DNA of 64,000 nucleotides. It comes from Marinobacter sp. ANT_B65. Its GTDB lineage: Bacteria; Pseudomonadota; Gammaproteobacteria; Pseudomonadales; Oleiphilaceae. Numbering within the stretch: position 1 is the stretch's first letter; every line of letters begins with the position of its first letter. The translations under genes and the position numbers were made by a program. Shown in pieces: positions 16,285 to 26,940 of this stretch. Under the pieces are notes generated by a model that made no database searches, was not told the origin of the DNA, and saw nothing but the letters and a program-made list of their open reading frames with translations. The stretch spans positions 371,644 through 435,643 of the forward strand of contig NZ_NXGV01000002.1 of NCBI RefSeq assembly GCF_002407605.1, written 5' to 3'.

Positions 16285-18474
16285 ATGGATATGACTCGTA
16301 GCAAGCTTTTACTTCTTTTGGTCATTGCTGTGATCGTTGCCGTTTTTCTCGGCTTCGACGGGCACAAGCTGCTGACCCTCGAGAACCTGCAGGCAAACCA
16401 GAGTGCCCTTGCACAATGGATTGACCAGAACCTTCTGGTGGCGGTTGTCGGCTATGCTGCCATTTATGTGGTAGTAACTGCTCTGTCGTTACCTGGGGCC
16501 ACCATAATGACTTTGGCAGGCGGTGCCTTTTTAGGCAACTTTTATGGCCTGGTGGCGGTTTCGATTGCGTCAACCCTGGGTGCATCTCTGGCGTTTCTGG
16601 TGGCCAGATTCCTCATGCGGGACACATTGCGCAAGCGCTATGCGGAAACCGTTGCGAAGATGGATCGGGGAATTTCAAAAGACGGTGCGTTTTATCTGGC
16701 TACTCTGCGGCTGGTACCGGTATTCCCCTTTTTCCTGATTAACCTCGCCATGGGCCTGACGTCTATGAAGCTGCGGACCTACGCTCTGGTAAGCTGGATT
16801 GCCATGCTTCCCGGGACTTTTGTCTTCGTCAATGCCGGTACCCAGCTGGGTCAGATCCAGTCTACGAGTGATATCGTTTCCGCTGACCTGCTGCTTTCCT
16901 TTGCCCTGCTCGGAATTTTCCCTCTGATTGCCAAGTTCGTGGTGGGCTTTATCCGCCGCCGCAAGGTATATGCCGGCTGGCAGAAGCCTGAGAGTTTTGA
17001 TTACAACCTGTTGGTGATTGGCGGTGGCTCGGCAGGTCTGGTCTCGGCTTACATTGCCAGCGCTGTTAAGGCCAAAGTAGCTCTGATTGAAAAGCACAAG
17101 ATGGGTGGTGACTGCCTGAACACAGGTTGTGTGCCGTCCAAGGCACTGATCCGCAGCGCCAAGGCTGCCGATACCATGCGTAATGCCAACCGCTACGGCC
17201 TGGAGTCAGTGCCGGTTAAAGGTTCCTTCAAGAACATCATGAACCGTGTTCAAGAGGTGATTGCGAAGGTAGAGCCCCATGACTCCCCTGAGCGGTACAG
17301 CAAACTGGGCGTGGATTGCATCTCGGGAGAGGCAAGCTTTGTATCGCCCTGGGAACTGGAGGTCAGGCACAACGACGGTCGCACTGAGCGGTTGACTGCT
17401 CGCAGCATTATCGTTGCCACTGGGGGAAAACCGGCCATGCCGCCGATTCCAGGGCTTGCAGAAATGGAACCTCTGAACTCCGACAACCTGTGGAATTTGC
17501 AGGAGCAGCCGGAGCGGTTGCTGGTGCTGGGCGGCGGTCCGATCGGTTCCGAGCTGGCCCATGCTTTTGCCCGCCTGGGTAGTCAGGTGATTCAGGTAGA
17601 AAGGGGTGACCGGTTGCTGGCGAAAGAAGACAGTGATGTATCAGAACTGGTGAAACTCCAGTTTGAAAAAGATGGTATCGATCTTCGCCTGGAACATTCG
17701 GCAAAGGAATTCGCCATCGAAGATGGAGAAAAAGTAGTCTACTGCGAGCATAAGGGCGAACGGGTTCGTATTGCTTTTGATCAGGTGCTGGTCGCAGTGG
17801 GCCGGGCCCCGAACACCAAAGGCCTGGGGCTCGACAAGATTGGTATCGAAACCCTGCCCAATGGAACTGTGCCCGTTGAAGACGATATGAGCCTTCGTTA
17901 CCCCAACGTGTTCGCCTGTGGTGATGTGGCTGGCCCGTATCAGTTTACTCATGCGGCTGCTCACCAGGCCTGGTATGCGGCGGTAAACGGCTTGTTTGGC
18001 CAGTTCAAGCGTTTCCGGGTGGATTATCGGGTAATGCCCTGGGTGACATTTACGTCGCCAGAGGTGGCTCGGGTTGGGCTCAGTGAAGCTGAGGCCAGAG
18101 AACAGGGTGTTGCATACGAAATCACCCGATACGGTCTTGATGATCTGGATCGTGCAATTACCGAGGGTGAAGACTACGGTTTTATAAAGATCCTGACGCA
18201 GCCCGGCAAGGACAAGATCCTTGGTGTGGTGGTGGCCGGCTCCCATGCGGGCGAGATTCTCGCGGAATTCACTCTGGCAATGAAGCATGGGCTGGGTCTG
18301 AACAAGATTCTGGGGACGGTTCACCCCTACCCGACATGGAATGAGTCGGCCAAATACGCGGCTGGAGAGTGGAAGCGTGCCCATGCCCCTGAAGGTATTC
18401 TGAAGCTGCTGGAGAAACTGCACAGCTGGCGTCGGGGCAAAGGCCAGACCAATTCAGCCCAGCGAAACGTATAG
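16285..18474 (+). CDS. TVP38 membrane domain fused to a mercuric-reductase-like pyridine nucleotide-disulfide oxidoreductase
   Basis: 729 residues. Residues ~1-230 are a TVP38/DedA domain with about six membrane segments (LSLPGATIMTLAGGAFLGNF, LRLVPVFPFFLINLAMGLTS). Residues ~237-715 are a complete flavin disulfide reductase: FAD motif LLVIGGGSAGLVSAYIASAV, redox pair GGDCLNTGCVPSKAL, NAD(P)H motif LLVLGGGPIGSELAHAFARL, VFACGDVAGPYQFTHAAAHQ, and the C-terminal dimer interface with HPYPTWNESAKYA. There is no MerA heavy-metal domain and no C-terminal CC pair, so mercury reduction is not expected. The electron acceptor is unknown. It leads a cluster with a radical SAM gene 95 bp on and is divergent from the ECF sigma pair. 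Confidence 0.9.
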   Translation: MDMTRSKLLLLLVIAVIVAVFLGFDGHKLLTLENLQANQSALAQWIDQNLLVAVVGYAAIYVVVTALSLPGATIMTLAGGAFLGNFYGLVAVSIASTLGASLAFLVARFLMRDTLRKRYAETVAKMDRGISKDGAFYLATLRLVPVFPFFLINLAMGLTSMKLRTYALVSWIAMLPGTFVFVNAGTQLGQIQSTSDIVSADLLLSFALLGIFPLIAKFVVGFIRRRKVYAGWQKPESFDYNLLVIGGGSAGLVSAYIASAVKAKVALIEKHKMGGDCLNTGCVPSKALIRSAKAADTMRNANRYGLESVPVKGSFKNIMNRVQEVIAKVEPHDSPERYSKLGVDCISGEASFVSPWELEVRHNDGRTERLTARSIIVATGGKPAMPPIPGLAEMEPLNSDNLWNLQEQPERLLVLGGGPIGSELAHAFARLGSQVIQVERGDRLLAKEDSDVSELVKLQFEKDGIDLRLEHSAKEFAIEDGEKVVYCEHKGERVRIAFDQVLVAVGRAPNTKGLGLDKIGIETLPNGTVPVEDDMSLRYPNVFACGDVAGPYQFTHAAAHQAWYAAVNGLFGQFKRFRVDYRVMPWVTFTSPEVARVGLSEAEAREQGVAYEITRYGLDDLDRAITEGEDYGFIKILTQPGKDKILGVVVAGSHAGEILAEFTLAMKHGLGLNKILGTVHPYPTWNESAKYAAGEWKRAHAPEGILKLLEKLHSWRRGKGQTNSAQRNV

Positions 18475-18569
18475 AAATAACCGGGTGCTGAAAACCTCGG
18501 GCGACAGTCGCAACAATCGGCGTCAACCGTGATCGAGCGCTCTTATTCCGGAACAACTGAGGAGCATTT

Positions 18570-19538
18570 ATGCCCCTGACAAAAACCCGACCTGCCAGAA
18601 AGCTTATTCCGGCGGTAGAAGTACTGGAGTCCAGAGCTTTTGATAGCTGGACTCACACTCGTAATGGCACCCCCAGGGGTTACATCGATGCCGTCAAACT
18701 GAAAGAGCTGTGGATTCACACCGGCACGGCCTGCAACCTGGCTTGTCCTTTCTGTCTGGAGGGAAGCCATCCGGGTGATGGCCGCATTCCCGGTATGAAG
18801 CTGAGCGATGTAAAGCCGTTTATTCACGAAGCCCTGGATATGGGGGTGGAGCAGTTTTCGTTCACTGGTGGCGAACCTTTCGTGATCCGTGATTTTGTGA
18901 ACATTCTGGATTATGCCAGCCAGCACAGGCCTTGTTTTGTGCTGACCAATGCCACTGAGCCGCTGCTGAAACGCAGGCATCAGGTGTTGCCGTTACTGGA
19001 TAACCCCTATCCGATTCATTTCCGGGTGAGTCTGGATTTTCCTGACCGCGCCCGGCATGACAAGGATCGCGGTGCCGGGAGCTTTGATCAGGCGCTGGAG
19101 GGTATTCACTGGCTGGTTGATCAGGGGTTCAAGGTTTCCATTGCCCGTCAGACTGATCAGGGTGAGGTTCCGGCTGAGGTGGAAGCTGCGTTCCGGGAAA
19201 TATTCCGCGAGTGGCAGATTCCGGAGAGTCTGGCGTTTACGGCGTTTCCTGATTTGGGTACGCCGGGCTCGGAAGACGGCAGCCCTGAGATTACCGAGAG
19301 TTGTATGGATAAGTATCCAACGGTTCAGAGCCGGTCACACTTTATGTGTACCTATACCCGGATGCTTGTGAAGAAGGGTGATTCGGTGCGGGTTTATGCG
19401 TGCACGCTGGTAGACGATGATCCGCAATATGATCTGGGTGGGTCGCTGGCGGAGAGCATGGATGAGCGCATTATGTTGCGGCACCACCGGTGTTTTTCCT
19501 GTTATCGCTATGGGGCTAGTTGTTCGGCGCCTGGTTGA
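18570..19538 (+). CDS. Radical SAM enzyme with extra C-terminal cysteines, unknown product
   Basis: 322 residues, GAGGAG upstream of ATG 18570. The radical SAM cluster motif CNLACPFC (C-x3-C-x2-C) is at about residue 55-62. The SAM-binding FSFTGGEPFVIRDF follows near 100, then VLTNAT and HFRVSLDFPDRARHD. The C-terminus has further cysteines (FMCTYTR, YACTL, CFSCYRYGASCSAPG), a pattern suggesting an auxiliary Fe-S cluster of SPASM/twitch type. The substrate is unknown. Neighbours are a TVP38-flavoprotein fusion upstream, and an SSS symporter and phosphoesterase-like protein downstream, on the same strand. A large hairpin element fills the gap before the symporter. The protein does not look like ArsS, which has a different Cys motif. 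Confidence 0.85.
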   Translation: MPLTKTRPARKLIPAVEVLESRAFDSWTHTRNGTPRGYIDAVKLKELWIHTGTACNLACPFCLEGSHPGDGRIPGMKLSDVKPFIHEALDMGVEQFSFTGGEPFVIRDFVNILDYASQHRPCFVLTNATEPLLKRRHQVLPLLDNPYPIHFRVSLDFPDRARHDKDRGAGSFDQALEGIHWLVDQGFKVSIARQTDQGEVPAEVEAAFREIFREWQIPESLAFTAFPDLGTPGSEDGSPEITESCMDKYPTVQSRSHFMCTYTRMLVKKGDSVRVYACTLVDDDPQYDLGGSLAESMDERIMLRHHRCFSCYRYGASCSAPG

Positions 19539-19563
19539 TTTTACGTATTGGAGTTGGCGGCAT

Positions 19564-19645
19564 GGGGGGTGTGTCTTTATTTTCTTGGAAAAACAACTCG
19601 CTGCGCTCAGACATTTTTTCCGGCGAAAATAAAGACACACCCCCC
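19564..19645. repeat. Inverted-repeat element, copy A: 21-bp arms around a 35-bp conserved core
   Basis: Left arm 19564-19584 and right arm 19625-19645 are perfect reverse complements (G6-TGTGTC-TTTATTTTC). Between them lies a core starting GGAAAAACAACTCGCTGCG and ending CAGACATTTTTTCC. The core is identical over 35 bp to the core of copy B at 42239-42325, although the arms are unrelated. GGAAAAA/TTTTTCC at the core ends extends the stem after a small internal loop. It sits between the radical SAM and symporter genes. Confidence 0.9.
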
Positions 19646-19743
19646 GCCCACCGGAACCGTTATCTCCAGATTAAAAAACTGAGTAATGCCCCGGGTTAAA
19701 GTTCTGGGGGCAAACCCGGAACATAATGAGGAAATAAACAACA

Positions 19744-21150
19744 GTGAACATCACAGAAGCTTCCCTGTTCTGGGGGTTCTTGCTGGTTTATGGCGTGGTT
19801 ATGTATGTGCTGTCGCCAAAAAGCAGGAATCCGGAGTCTTTTTATAAAGGCGCGGATGATCAGGGTAATCCGGTTAGTCAGTGGTCACTGACGGCCAGCA
19901 TTTTTATCAGCTGGATTTTTGCCAAGTCGGTAACCAATGCGGCAAATCTTGGGGCAACCTATGGGGTGACCGGGGGGCTGGCCTATGCCAGTTACTGGCT
20001 GTCGATTCCGGTGGCCGGCTATATCATTTATCTGATTCGTACCCAGACTGGTGCCCGGAGTCTGCAGGATTTTCTTACTTCGCGTTTTGGGCGTTTTGCA
20101 GGGCTGGCGTTTGCGGCGGCTATTCTGATCCGGCTGTATAACGAGGTCTGGAGTAATACTGCGGTTGTGGGTGGTTATTTCGGGCTGCCTGGTGAATGGG
20201 AGTATTACGTTGCAGCTATGGTGTTCACTGGGTTTACGCTTGCGTACAGCCTTAAGGGCGGGCTGCGTTCTTCCATTTTTACAGACGTTATTCAGACGTT
20301 TGTGTTTGTGTTTTTCCTGGGCGCGGTGTTGTTCATGATTATCCCGGCGAACGATACCTCGGCGTTGCTGAACGAAGGTGAGTTCCGGTTGAATGCTGGC
20401 TTTGACCTGCTGCTGGTGGCGCTGTTGCAGATGTTCAGTTATCCGTTTCACGACCCCGTGCTTACAGACAGAGGGTTTGTGAACAAGGAAAAAACCATGC
20501 TCAAGAGCTTTGTGGTTGCCGGCTTGCTTGGTTTTGTTGCGGTATTTCTGTTCAGCCTTGTAGGGGTTCATGCCCGCCTGAATGGTATTGAAACCATGGG
20601 CAATGCGCCGGCCGCTGTCGGGCAGTCGCTGGGGCTGGCTGCGCTGTTTTTCATGAGTGTGGTGATGATGACCTCCGCAGGTTCTACTCTGGATTCCACC
20701 TTTACCTCGCTGGCCAAATCCCTGGCGGTTGATCTTCCGCGGCTGGCAAAGCGTGCAGCGGAACGGTTACCCAGTATGCGGGTGGGCGCGGTGGTGATGA
20801 CGGTGTTCGCGCTGATTGGCAACCTGCCCATGTTTGCCGGTACAGACATTCTCAAGGCTACTACCATTTCCGGCACCATGGTGATGGGGCTGGCGCCGGT
20901 ATTTTTGTTTTACGGGTTCACCCGCTGGTCGCCGTGGAGTTTTCACCTGAGCTTCTGGACCGGTCTCGGGTTGGGACTGATGCTGGCAATCGGTCTTATC
21001 CCGGCAAGTTGGGCTATTGGTGATGGTAATTACGCCATGTTGCTCGGCGTTAATGCCTATGGATTCCTCATATGCAGTGCGGGATTTTTCCTGCCGCTGG
21101 CCTTGCGCTTGCTGGCTGGTAAATCTCTGACTGCGGGAGAAGTACGATGA
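19744..21150 (+). CDS. Sodium:solute symporter (SSS) family transporter
   Basis: 468 residues, about 12-13 membrane segments. Family marks are SIFISWIFAKSVTNAANLGA, then YSLKGGLRSSIFTDVIQTFV (the SSS signature region) and MMTSAGSTLDSTFTSLAKSL. A Na+-coupled uptake role at the inner membrane follows from the family. The solute is not identifiable. The GTG start at 19744 has GAGGAAA rather far upstream (about 13 bp), so translation may be modest. The phosphoesterase-like gene downstream overlaps by 4 bp (ATGA), which means tight coupling. The radical SAM gene lies upstream beyond the hairpin element. Confidence 0.87.
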   Translation: MNITEASLFWGFLLVYGVVMYVLSPKSRNPESFYKGADDQGNPVSQWSLTASIFISWIFAKSVTNAANLGATYGVTGGLAYASYWLSIPVAGYIIYLIRTQTGARSLQDFLTSRFGRFAGLAFAAAILIRLYNEVWSNTAVVGGYFGLPGEWEYYVAAMVFTGFTLAYSLKGGLRSSIFTDVIQTFVFVFFLGAVLFMIIPANDTSALLNEGEFRLNAGFDLLLVALLQMFSYPFHDPVLTDRGFVNKEKTMLKSFVVAGLLGFVAVFLFSLVGVHARLNGIETMGNAPAAVGQSLGLAALFFMSVVMMTSAGSTLDSTFTSLAKSLAVDLPRLAKRAAERLPSMRVGAVVMTVFALIGNLPMFAGTDILKATTISGTMVMGLAPVFLFYGFTRWSPWSFHLSFWTGLGLGLMLAIGLIPASWAIGDGNYAMLLGVNAYGFLICSAGFFLPLALRLLAGKSLTAGEVR

Positions 21151-22097
21151 CGGAAGGCCGCAGTTGTCCCCTGGCTTACCGCTACCAGCCAGCTTCCCTG
21201 TGCGGGCAAAGCACGCCGGTTACTGAGGATGTTCTCTATGTTATTGGCGGGCTTTACGGTAACCCCTTTGCGCTGGATGAAATCGAACGCATGGCCCTGG
21301 CTGAGGAACGTCAGGGCCTTAGTGTAAAGCTGGTCTTTAACGGCGATTTCAACTGGTTTAATGCCAGTGATGAACTGTTCCGGGAGATTAATAACCGGGT
21401 GCTCAGCCATACCGCCAGCCTGGGTAATGTGGATTACGAACTGAGCACTCCCAGTGTCGGCGCTGGTTGTGGTTGTGCCTATCCTGATTTTGTTGATCAG
21501 GGTGTTGTTGAGCGTTCCAACCAGATTATGGGCAAGCTTCAGGATGTTGCCGGAGCGCATCCGGATATTCAGAAGCGCCTGGCATCTCTTCCCAGATATC
21601 ATTGTCTGTTGTTTGGAGGCCTAAAGATTCTGGTGTTGCATGGTGACCCGGAATCCCTTGCTGGCTGGGGCCTGGCCCATGAATCCTTTGCGGCTGGCAA
21701 TGGGCAACAGGTTGAAGAGTGGTTCCGCGCTTCCGGGGCGGACGTGATGGCTGCCACACATACTTGTCTTCCTGTTCTCTGGGCGGGAGATGTTGATGGT
21801 CGCTCTTGCGCAGTGGTCAATAACGGCTCTGCCGGTATGGGTAACCTGAGGGCAGATCCCCGAGGGCTTATTACCCGCATAAGCCGCACGGCCGCGGAAG
21901 TTGAGCCTGTTGCAGGCATTGTAGCTGGTGAGCTTTGTGTTGATCTGGTGCCGGTAGACTATGACCTCAATGCGTGGCTGGCACAGTTTGACCGCCTCTG
22001 GCCTGCGGGCACCCCGGCCGCGCTTTCTTACCGGGAGCGTGTTTTGGGAGGTGCTTCGCTCACGTCTGCCGACCTTGTGTTTCCTCCGGTTCTTTAA
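21147..22097 (+). CDS. Calcineurin-like metallophosphoesterase-fold protein
   Basis: 316 residues. Metal-binding blocks of the calcineurin-like fold appear in order: YVIGGLYGNPFALDEIERMA (in place of D-x-H), LVFNGDFNWFN (GD-x-N), LGNVDYELS (GN-x-D/E), KILVLHGDPES (H-G-D) and ATHTCLPVL (T-H-T), with VVNNGSAGM near the end. The first block lacks the usual D-x-H metal ligands, so activity may be altered or lost. A Cys-rich GCGCAYPD follows SVGAG. Its start overlaps the symporter stop by 4 bp, so both act in the same process. The substrate is unknown. Confidence 0.72.
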   Translation: MTEGRSCPLAYRYQPASLCGQSTPVTEDVLYVIGGLYGNPFALDEIERMALAEERQGLSVKLVFNGDFNWFNASDELFREINNRVLSHTASLGNVDYELSTPSVGAGCGCAYPDFVDQGVVERSNQIMGKLQDVAGAHPDIQKRLASLPRYHCLLFGGLKILVLHGDPESLAGWGLAHESFAAGNGQQVEEWFRASGADVMAATHTCLPVLWAGDVDGRSCAVVNNGSAGMGNLRADPRGLITRISRTAAEVEPVAGIVAGELCVDLVPVDYDLNAWLAQFDRLWPAGTPAALSYRERVLGGASLTSADLVFPPVL

Positions 22098-22183
22098 TCT
22101 TTCTATTGCTGGCGGACCGTCTGGTCTGGTCTGTTATTGAGGCAGGTGCTTCAGGATTCTGTGGGGCCGTTTATTGGCCTGAC

Positions 22184-22211
22184 TTGAAATATATTTTGTG
22201 GTCTATATAAT
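22184..22211 (+). promoter_or_regulatory. Likely sigma-70 promoter of the ectoine operon
   Basis: TTGAAA (22184-22189) and TATAAT (22206-22211) are separated by 16 bp, 35 bp before the ectA start. The region between -10 and start is AT-rich, as usual in osmotically induced ect promoters. No operator was recognised. Confidence 0.65.
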
Positions 22212-22245
22212 TTAACTCTAAATTTTAAGGTGAATTGACCACGAT

Positions 22246-24179
<1,934 letters not shown>

Positions 24180-24232
24180 GACGCCCCCGCCATTCCGGAG
24201 ATTCAGACTGCAGGGTAAGCCAGGGTAGGAAT

Positions 24233-25675
24233 ATGACAAGTCAATTACATACCGTTGAGAAGATTGGCGGTACTTCAATGAACAACTACGAAACTGTGCG
24301 CGATAACATTATTGTCGCAAATCGTAGCAAGGAAGATCTCTATCAGCGTATCTTTGTGGTGTCCGCTTACGGCGGGGTGACCAACGAACTGCTGGAGCAC
24401 AAGAAGACCGGCGAGCCCGGTGTATATGCTCTGTTTGCCGATGCAGAGTCCGACTGGGCCTGGGGTGACGATCTGACCAAGCTGGTGAAGTTTGTCACCG
24501 ATATCAACGGTAAACTGTTTGAAGATCCCATGCTCAAGCAGCAGGCAGATCAGTTTATTACTGACCGTATTGAAGGTGTAAGGGGCTGTCTGATTGACCT
24601 GCAGCGCCTGTGCTCCTATGGCCAGTTCCAACTGGAAGAGCACTTGCTGACAGTTCGTGAAATGCTCGCTGGTATTGGCGAGGCGCACAGTGCCTTCAAC
24701 ACGACTCTGAAACTCCAGCAGGAAGGCATCAACGCACGCTTTGTGGATCTTACTGGCTGGCGTGACAGTGAGCTGCTGCCTCTTGACCAGAAGCTGAAGC
24801 AGGCTTTTGATGCCGTTGATCTGACCCGCGAGCTTCCGATCGTGACCGGTTACGCGCAGTGTCAGGAAGGTCTGATGCGCACCTTCGACCGCGGCTACAG
24901 TGAAATGACGTTCAGCCGCGTTGCTGTCATTACTGAGGCCCGTGAGGCGGTCATCCACAAGGAATACCATCTGAGTTCAGCCGACCCCAACATTGTGGGT
25001 GCGGAAAAAGTAGTTCCTCTGGGGCGCACTAATTACGATGTGGCGGACCAGCTGGCGAACCTGGGTATGGAAGCTATTCACCCCCGTGCCGGCAAGGGCC
25101 TGCGCCAGGCGGAGATCCCGCTGCGGGTGATGAACACCTTTGAACCTGAGCACACGGGCACTCTGATCACCGGTGATTACGTCAGTGAAAAACCGCAGGT
25201 CGAGATTATTGCCGGTGCCAAGGGTGTTTTTGCCATTGAGGTGTTTGATCAGGATATGCAGGGAGAGCCTGGCTCGGATCGTCGTATCCTGGATATCCTG
25301 AGCCGCTTCAAAGTGCGCTTCATGGCCAAGGATACTAACGCCAATACGATTACCCATTATGTGGACAGCACACTCAAGCACATCAAGCGTGTCGTCGAGG
25401 CGCTGAAAGTCGAGTTCCCCAACGGTGAGATAAGCACCCGTAAAGTAGCGGTGGTTTCCGCTATTGGTAGTGATATAAAGATGCCGGGTATTCTCTCGCG
25501 GTCGGTCAAGGTTCTGGCCGATGAAGAAATCAATGTGCTGGCGGTGCACCAGTGTATGCGACAGGTTGATATCCAGTTTGTGGTTGATGAGGACAACTAT
25601 GAGAAAGCGATCATCGCTTTGCACGGTGTTCTGGTTGAGCCCCATAACCATGGTTACGCTATTGTTGCAGCCTGA
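24233..25675 (+). CDS. ask: Ectoine-type aspartate kinase (Ask_Ect)
   Basis: 480 residues. The aspartokinase start HTVEKIGGTSMNNYETVRDN is the Ask_Ect form (K-x-GGTS). VVSAYGGVTNELLEHKKTG and SRVAVITEAREAVIHKEYHL are further family stretches. The C-terminal ~150 residues hold two ACT domains (RKVAVVSAIGSDIKMPGILS). It phosphorylates L-aspartate to feed EctB with semialdehyde. Ask_Ect enzymes are less feedback-inhibited than the biosynthetic LysC, which lets flux rise under salt stress. It is directly behind ectB and is followed by a hairpin terminator. Confidence 0.95.
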   Translation: MTSQLHTVEKIGGTSMNNYETVRDNIIVANRSKEDLYQRIFVVSAYGGVTNELLEHKKTGEPGVYALFADAESDWAWGDDLTKLVKFVTDINGKLFEDPMLKQQADQFITDRIEGVRGCLIDLQRLCSYGQFQLEEHLLTVREMLAGIGEAHSAFNTTLKLQQEGINARFVDLTGWRDSELLPLDQKLKQAFDAVDLTRELPIVTGYAQCQEGLMRTFDRGYSEMTFSRVAVITEAREAVIHKEYHLSSADPNIVGAEKVVPLGRTNYDVADQLANLGMEAIHPRAGKGLRQAEIPLRVMNTFEPEHTGTLITGDYVSEKPQVEIIAGAKGVFAIEVFDQDMQGEPGSDRRILDILSRFKVRFMAKDTNANTITHYVDSTLKHIKRVVEALKVEFPNGEISTRKVAVVSAIGSDIKMPGILSRSVKVLADEEINVLAVHQCMRQVDIQFVVDEDNYEKAIIALHGVLVEPHNHGYAIVAA

Positions 25676-25680
25676 TGATC

Positions 25681-25720
25681 TCCGACCTTCTGAGCTGTCA
25701 CAGACAGCTTTGAGGTCGGA
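25681..25720. terminator. Bidirectional hairpin between ask and the convergent DUF3429 gene
   Basis: TCCGACCT...AGGTCGGA outer stem (8 bp) and AGCTGTC-aca-GACAGCT inner stem (7 bp), separated by an internal loop, lie 5 bp after the ask stop codon. There is no U-run. Its position in a 58-bp convergent gap supports termination. Confidence 0.6.
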
Positions 25721-25733
25721 ATCCAGTCGGGCT

Positions 25734-26294
25734 CTAGACGCCGTGGCTGGAGTGGATCAGGAAGAACCAGGCGCCGACGGCCAGCTGGCACAGTACAGAA
25801 ACGAGGGTAAGCACCAGCCTCAGACGAAGATACCAGGCTGGCCAGTATGCCCGCATCCATCGTGCATCAGTGACATACAGGGCAAGATACGAAAGGGTGT
25901 AGAGCAGTATCTGCGCCTGTGTGTTCAGCAGTAGCCCTATACCCGCGGTAACAAAGAATATCTGGCTCAATAGTATGGTTGCCAGCGGAGAGAGCGGGTA
26001 ACAGCGGTTATCCAGCTGCATGGCCAGGGGCCAGTATACTCCCGCCATAAAGGCCAGAATGCCGGCGCTGTACAGGTAGAAATATCCCAGTAGAGAGACG
26101 CTGTATTGCGGCATTGTAAAAAGAGCAGCAACAAAGGCAATGAAGGGTATCAGCCCCGCTATTCCCACCAGAACTGCAAGTCTCGCTACTGAAATCACGC
26201 TTATTGCCCCTGAACCCGTTGCTTCTGAACCCGAATTATCCGTACTGAGGTTTCGGGATGTCTTATTCTTCAGAGTGTACGAGTCCGCAGGCAT
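25734..26294 (-). CDS. DUF3429 family membrane protein
   Basis: 186 residues with a hydrophilic 30-residue N-terminus and about five hydrophobic segments. GLIPFIAFVAALF, YSVSLLGYFYLYSAGILAFM and AGVYWPLAM are typical of DUF3429 inner-membrane proteins (GxxPF, YxAxIxSFxGxxxW/Y pattern). Function unknown. It lies 6 bp after the tag gene on the same strand, in a tag-DUF3429 pair. The true start might be internal, as the first 30 residues are weakly conserved in character. Confidence 0.75.
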   Translation of the reverse strand: MPADSYTLKNKTSRNLSTDNSGSEATGSGAISVISVARLAVLVGIAGLIPFIAFVAALFTMPQYSVSLLGYFYLYSAGILAFMAGVYWPLAMQLDNRCYPLSPLATILLSQIFFVTAGIGLLLNTQAQILLYTLSYLALYVTDARWMRAYWPAWYLRLRLVLTLVSVLCQLAVGAWFFLIHSSHGV

Positions 26295-26300
26295 TAAAGA

Positions 26301-26921
26301 TCATTGAGCCAGCGATCGGCACTGTGCGTGCTGTGGGCAATAAACCATGTGGTCGTTGACCATGCCGGTAGCCTGCATGAACGCATAAACAATGGTGGGG
26401 CCAACAAAGGTAAACCCGGCCAGTTTGAGCGCCCGGGACATGGCTTCGGACTCCGGAGTGGTAACCGGTACTTCATCAAAGTTTTGCCAGTTGTTCTGTA
26501 TGGGGCTGTTTCCCACGAACGACCAGAGGAAATCTGAAAAGCCTGCGCCCCTCTCCTGTATATCCAGAAACCCTCTGGCATTTTTGATGACTGACTGTAT
26601 TTTCAGTCTGTTTCTTACAATGCCGGGGTTCTGCATAAGCTCAGCGATTCTGGCATCGTCATACTGAATGATCTTTTCCGGGCTGAAACCATCATAGGCG
26701 GCCCGGTAGCTCTCCTGTTTACGGAGAATGGTGATCCAGCTCAGGCCGGCTTGCTGGCCGTCCAGGCAGAGTTTTTCGAAAAGAGCCAGGTCGTCGTATT
26801 CGGGCCTGCCCCAGACTGTGTCATGGTAATGCATGTACAGCGGATCGGTGCCGCACCATGGGCAACGGCTGATTGTACCCGGAGTTGTGGAAGCCGGGTT
26901 ATCCTGGGGTTCAGTGGGCAT
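26301..26921 (-). CDS. tag: DNA-3-methyladenine glycosylase I
   Basis: 206 residues. The Tag signature begins CPWCGTDPLYMHYHDTVWGR, with the zinc-ligand Cys and the Tag-specific Y-H-D-x-x-WG. FEKLCLDGQQAGLSWITIL follows with the catalytic-pocket Glu and Trp. The zinc ligands at the C-terminus (C-P-Q-H-A-x-C) are seen as YCPQHAQC. It excises 3-methyladenine from alkylated DNA. GGAGAAACG lies before ATG 26921. It is the first gene of a short operon with the DUF3429 gene, and the phosphopantetheinyl transferase gene is 19 bp upstream on the same strand. Confidence 0.95.
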   Translation of the reverse strand: MPTEPQDNPASTTPGTISRCPWCGTDPLYMHYHDTVWGRPEYDDLALFEKLCLDGQQAGLSWITILRKQESYRAAYDGFSPEKIIQYDDARIAELMQNPGIVRNRLKIQSVIKNARGFLDIQERGAGFSDFLWSFVGNSPIQNNWQNFDEVPVTTPESEAMSRALKLAGFTFVGPTIVYAFMQATGMVNDHMVYCPQHAQCRSLAQ

Positions 26922-26940
26922 ATGGCGTTTCTCCGGGGTT

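Noticed and set aside
16285..18474. Mercuric reductase (merA)
   Set aside because: No heavy-metal-binding domain and no C-terminal Cys pair; a membrane domain is fused instead.
18570..19538. Arsenosugar enzyme ArsS
   Set aside because: The Cys motif and following residues differ from ArsS and no ars gene is near.
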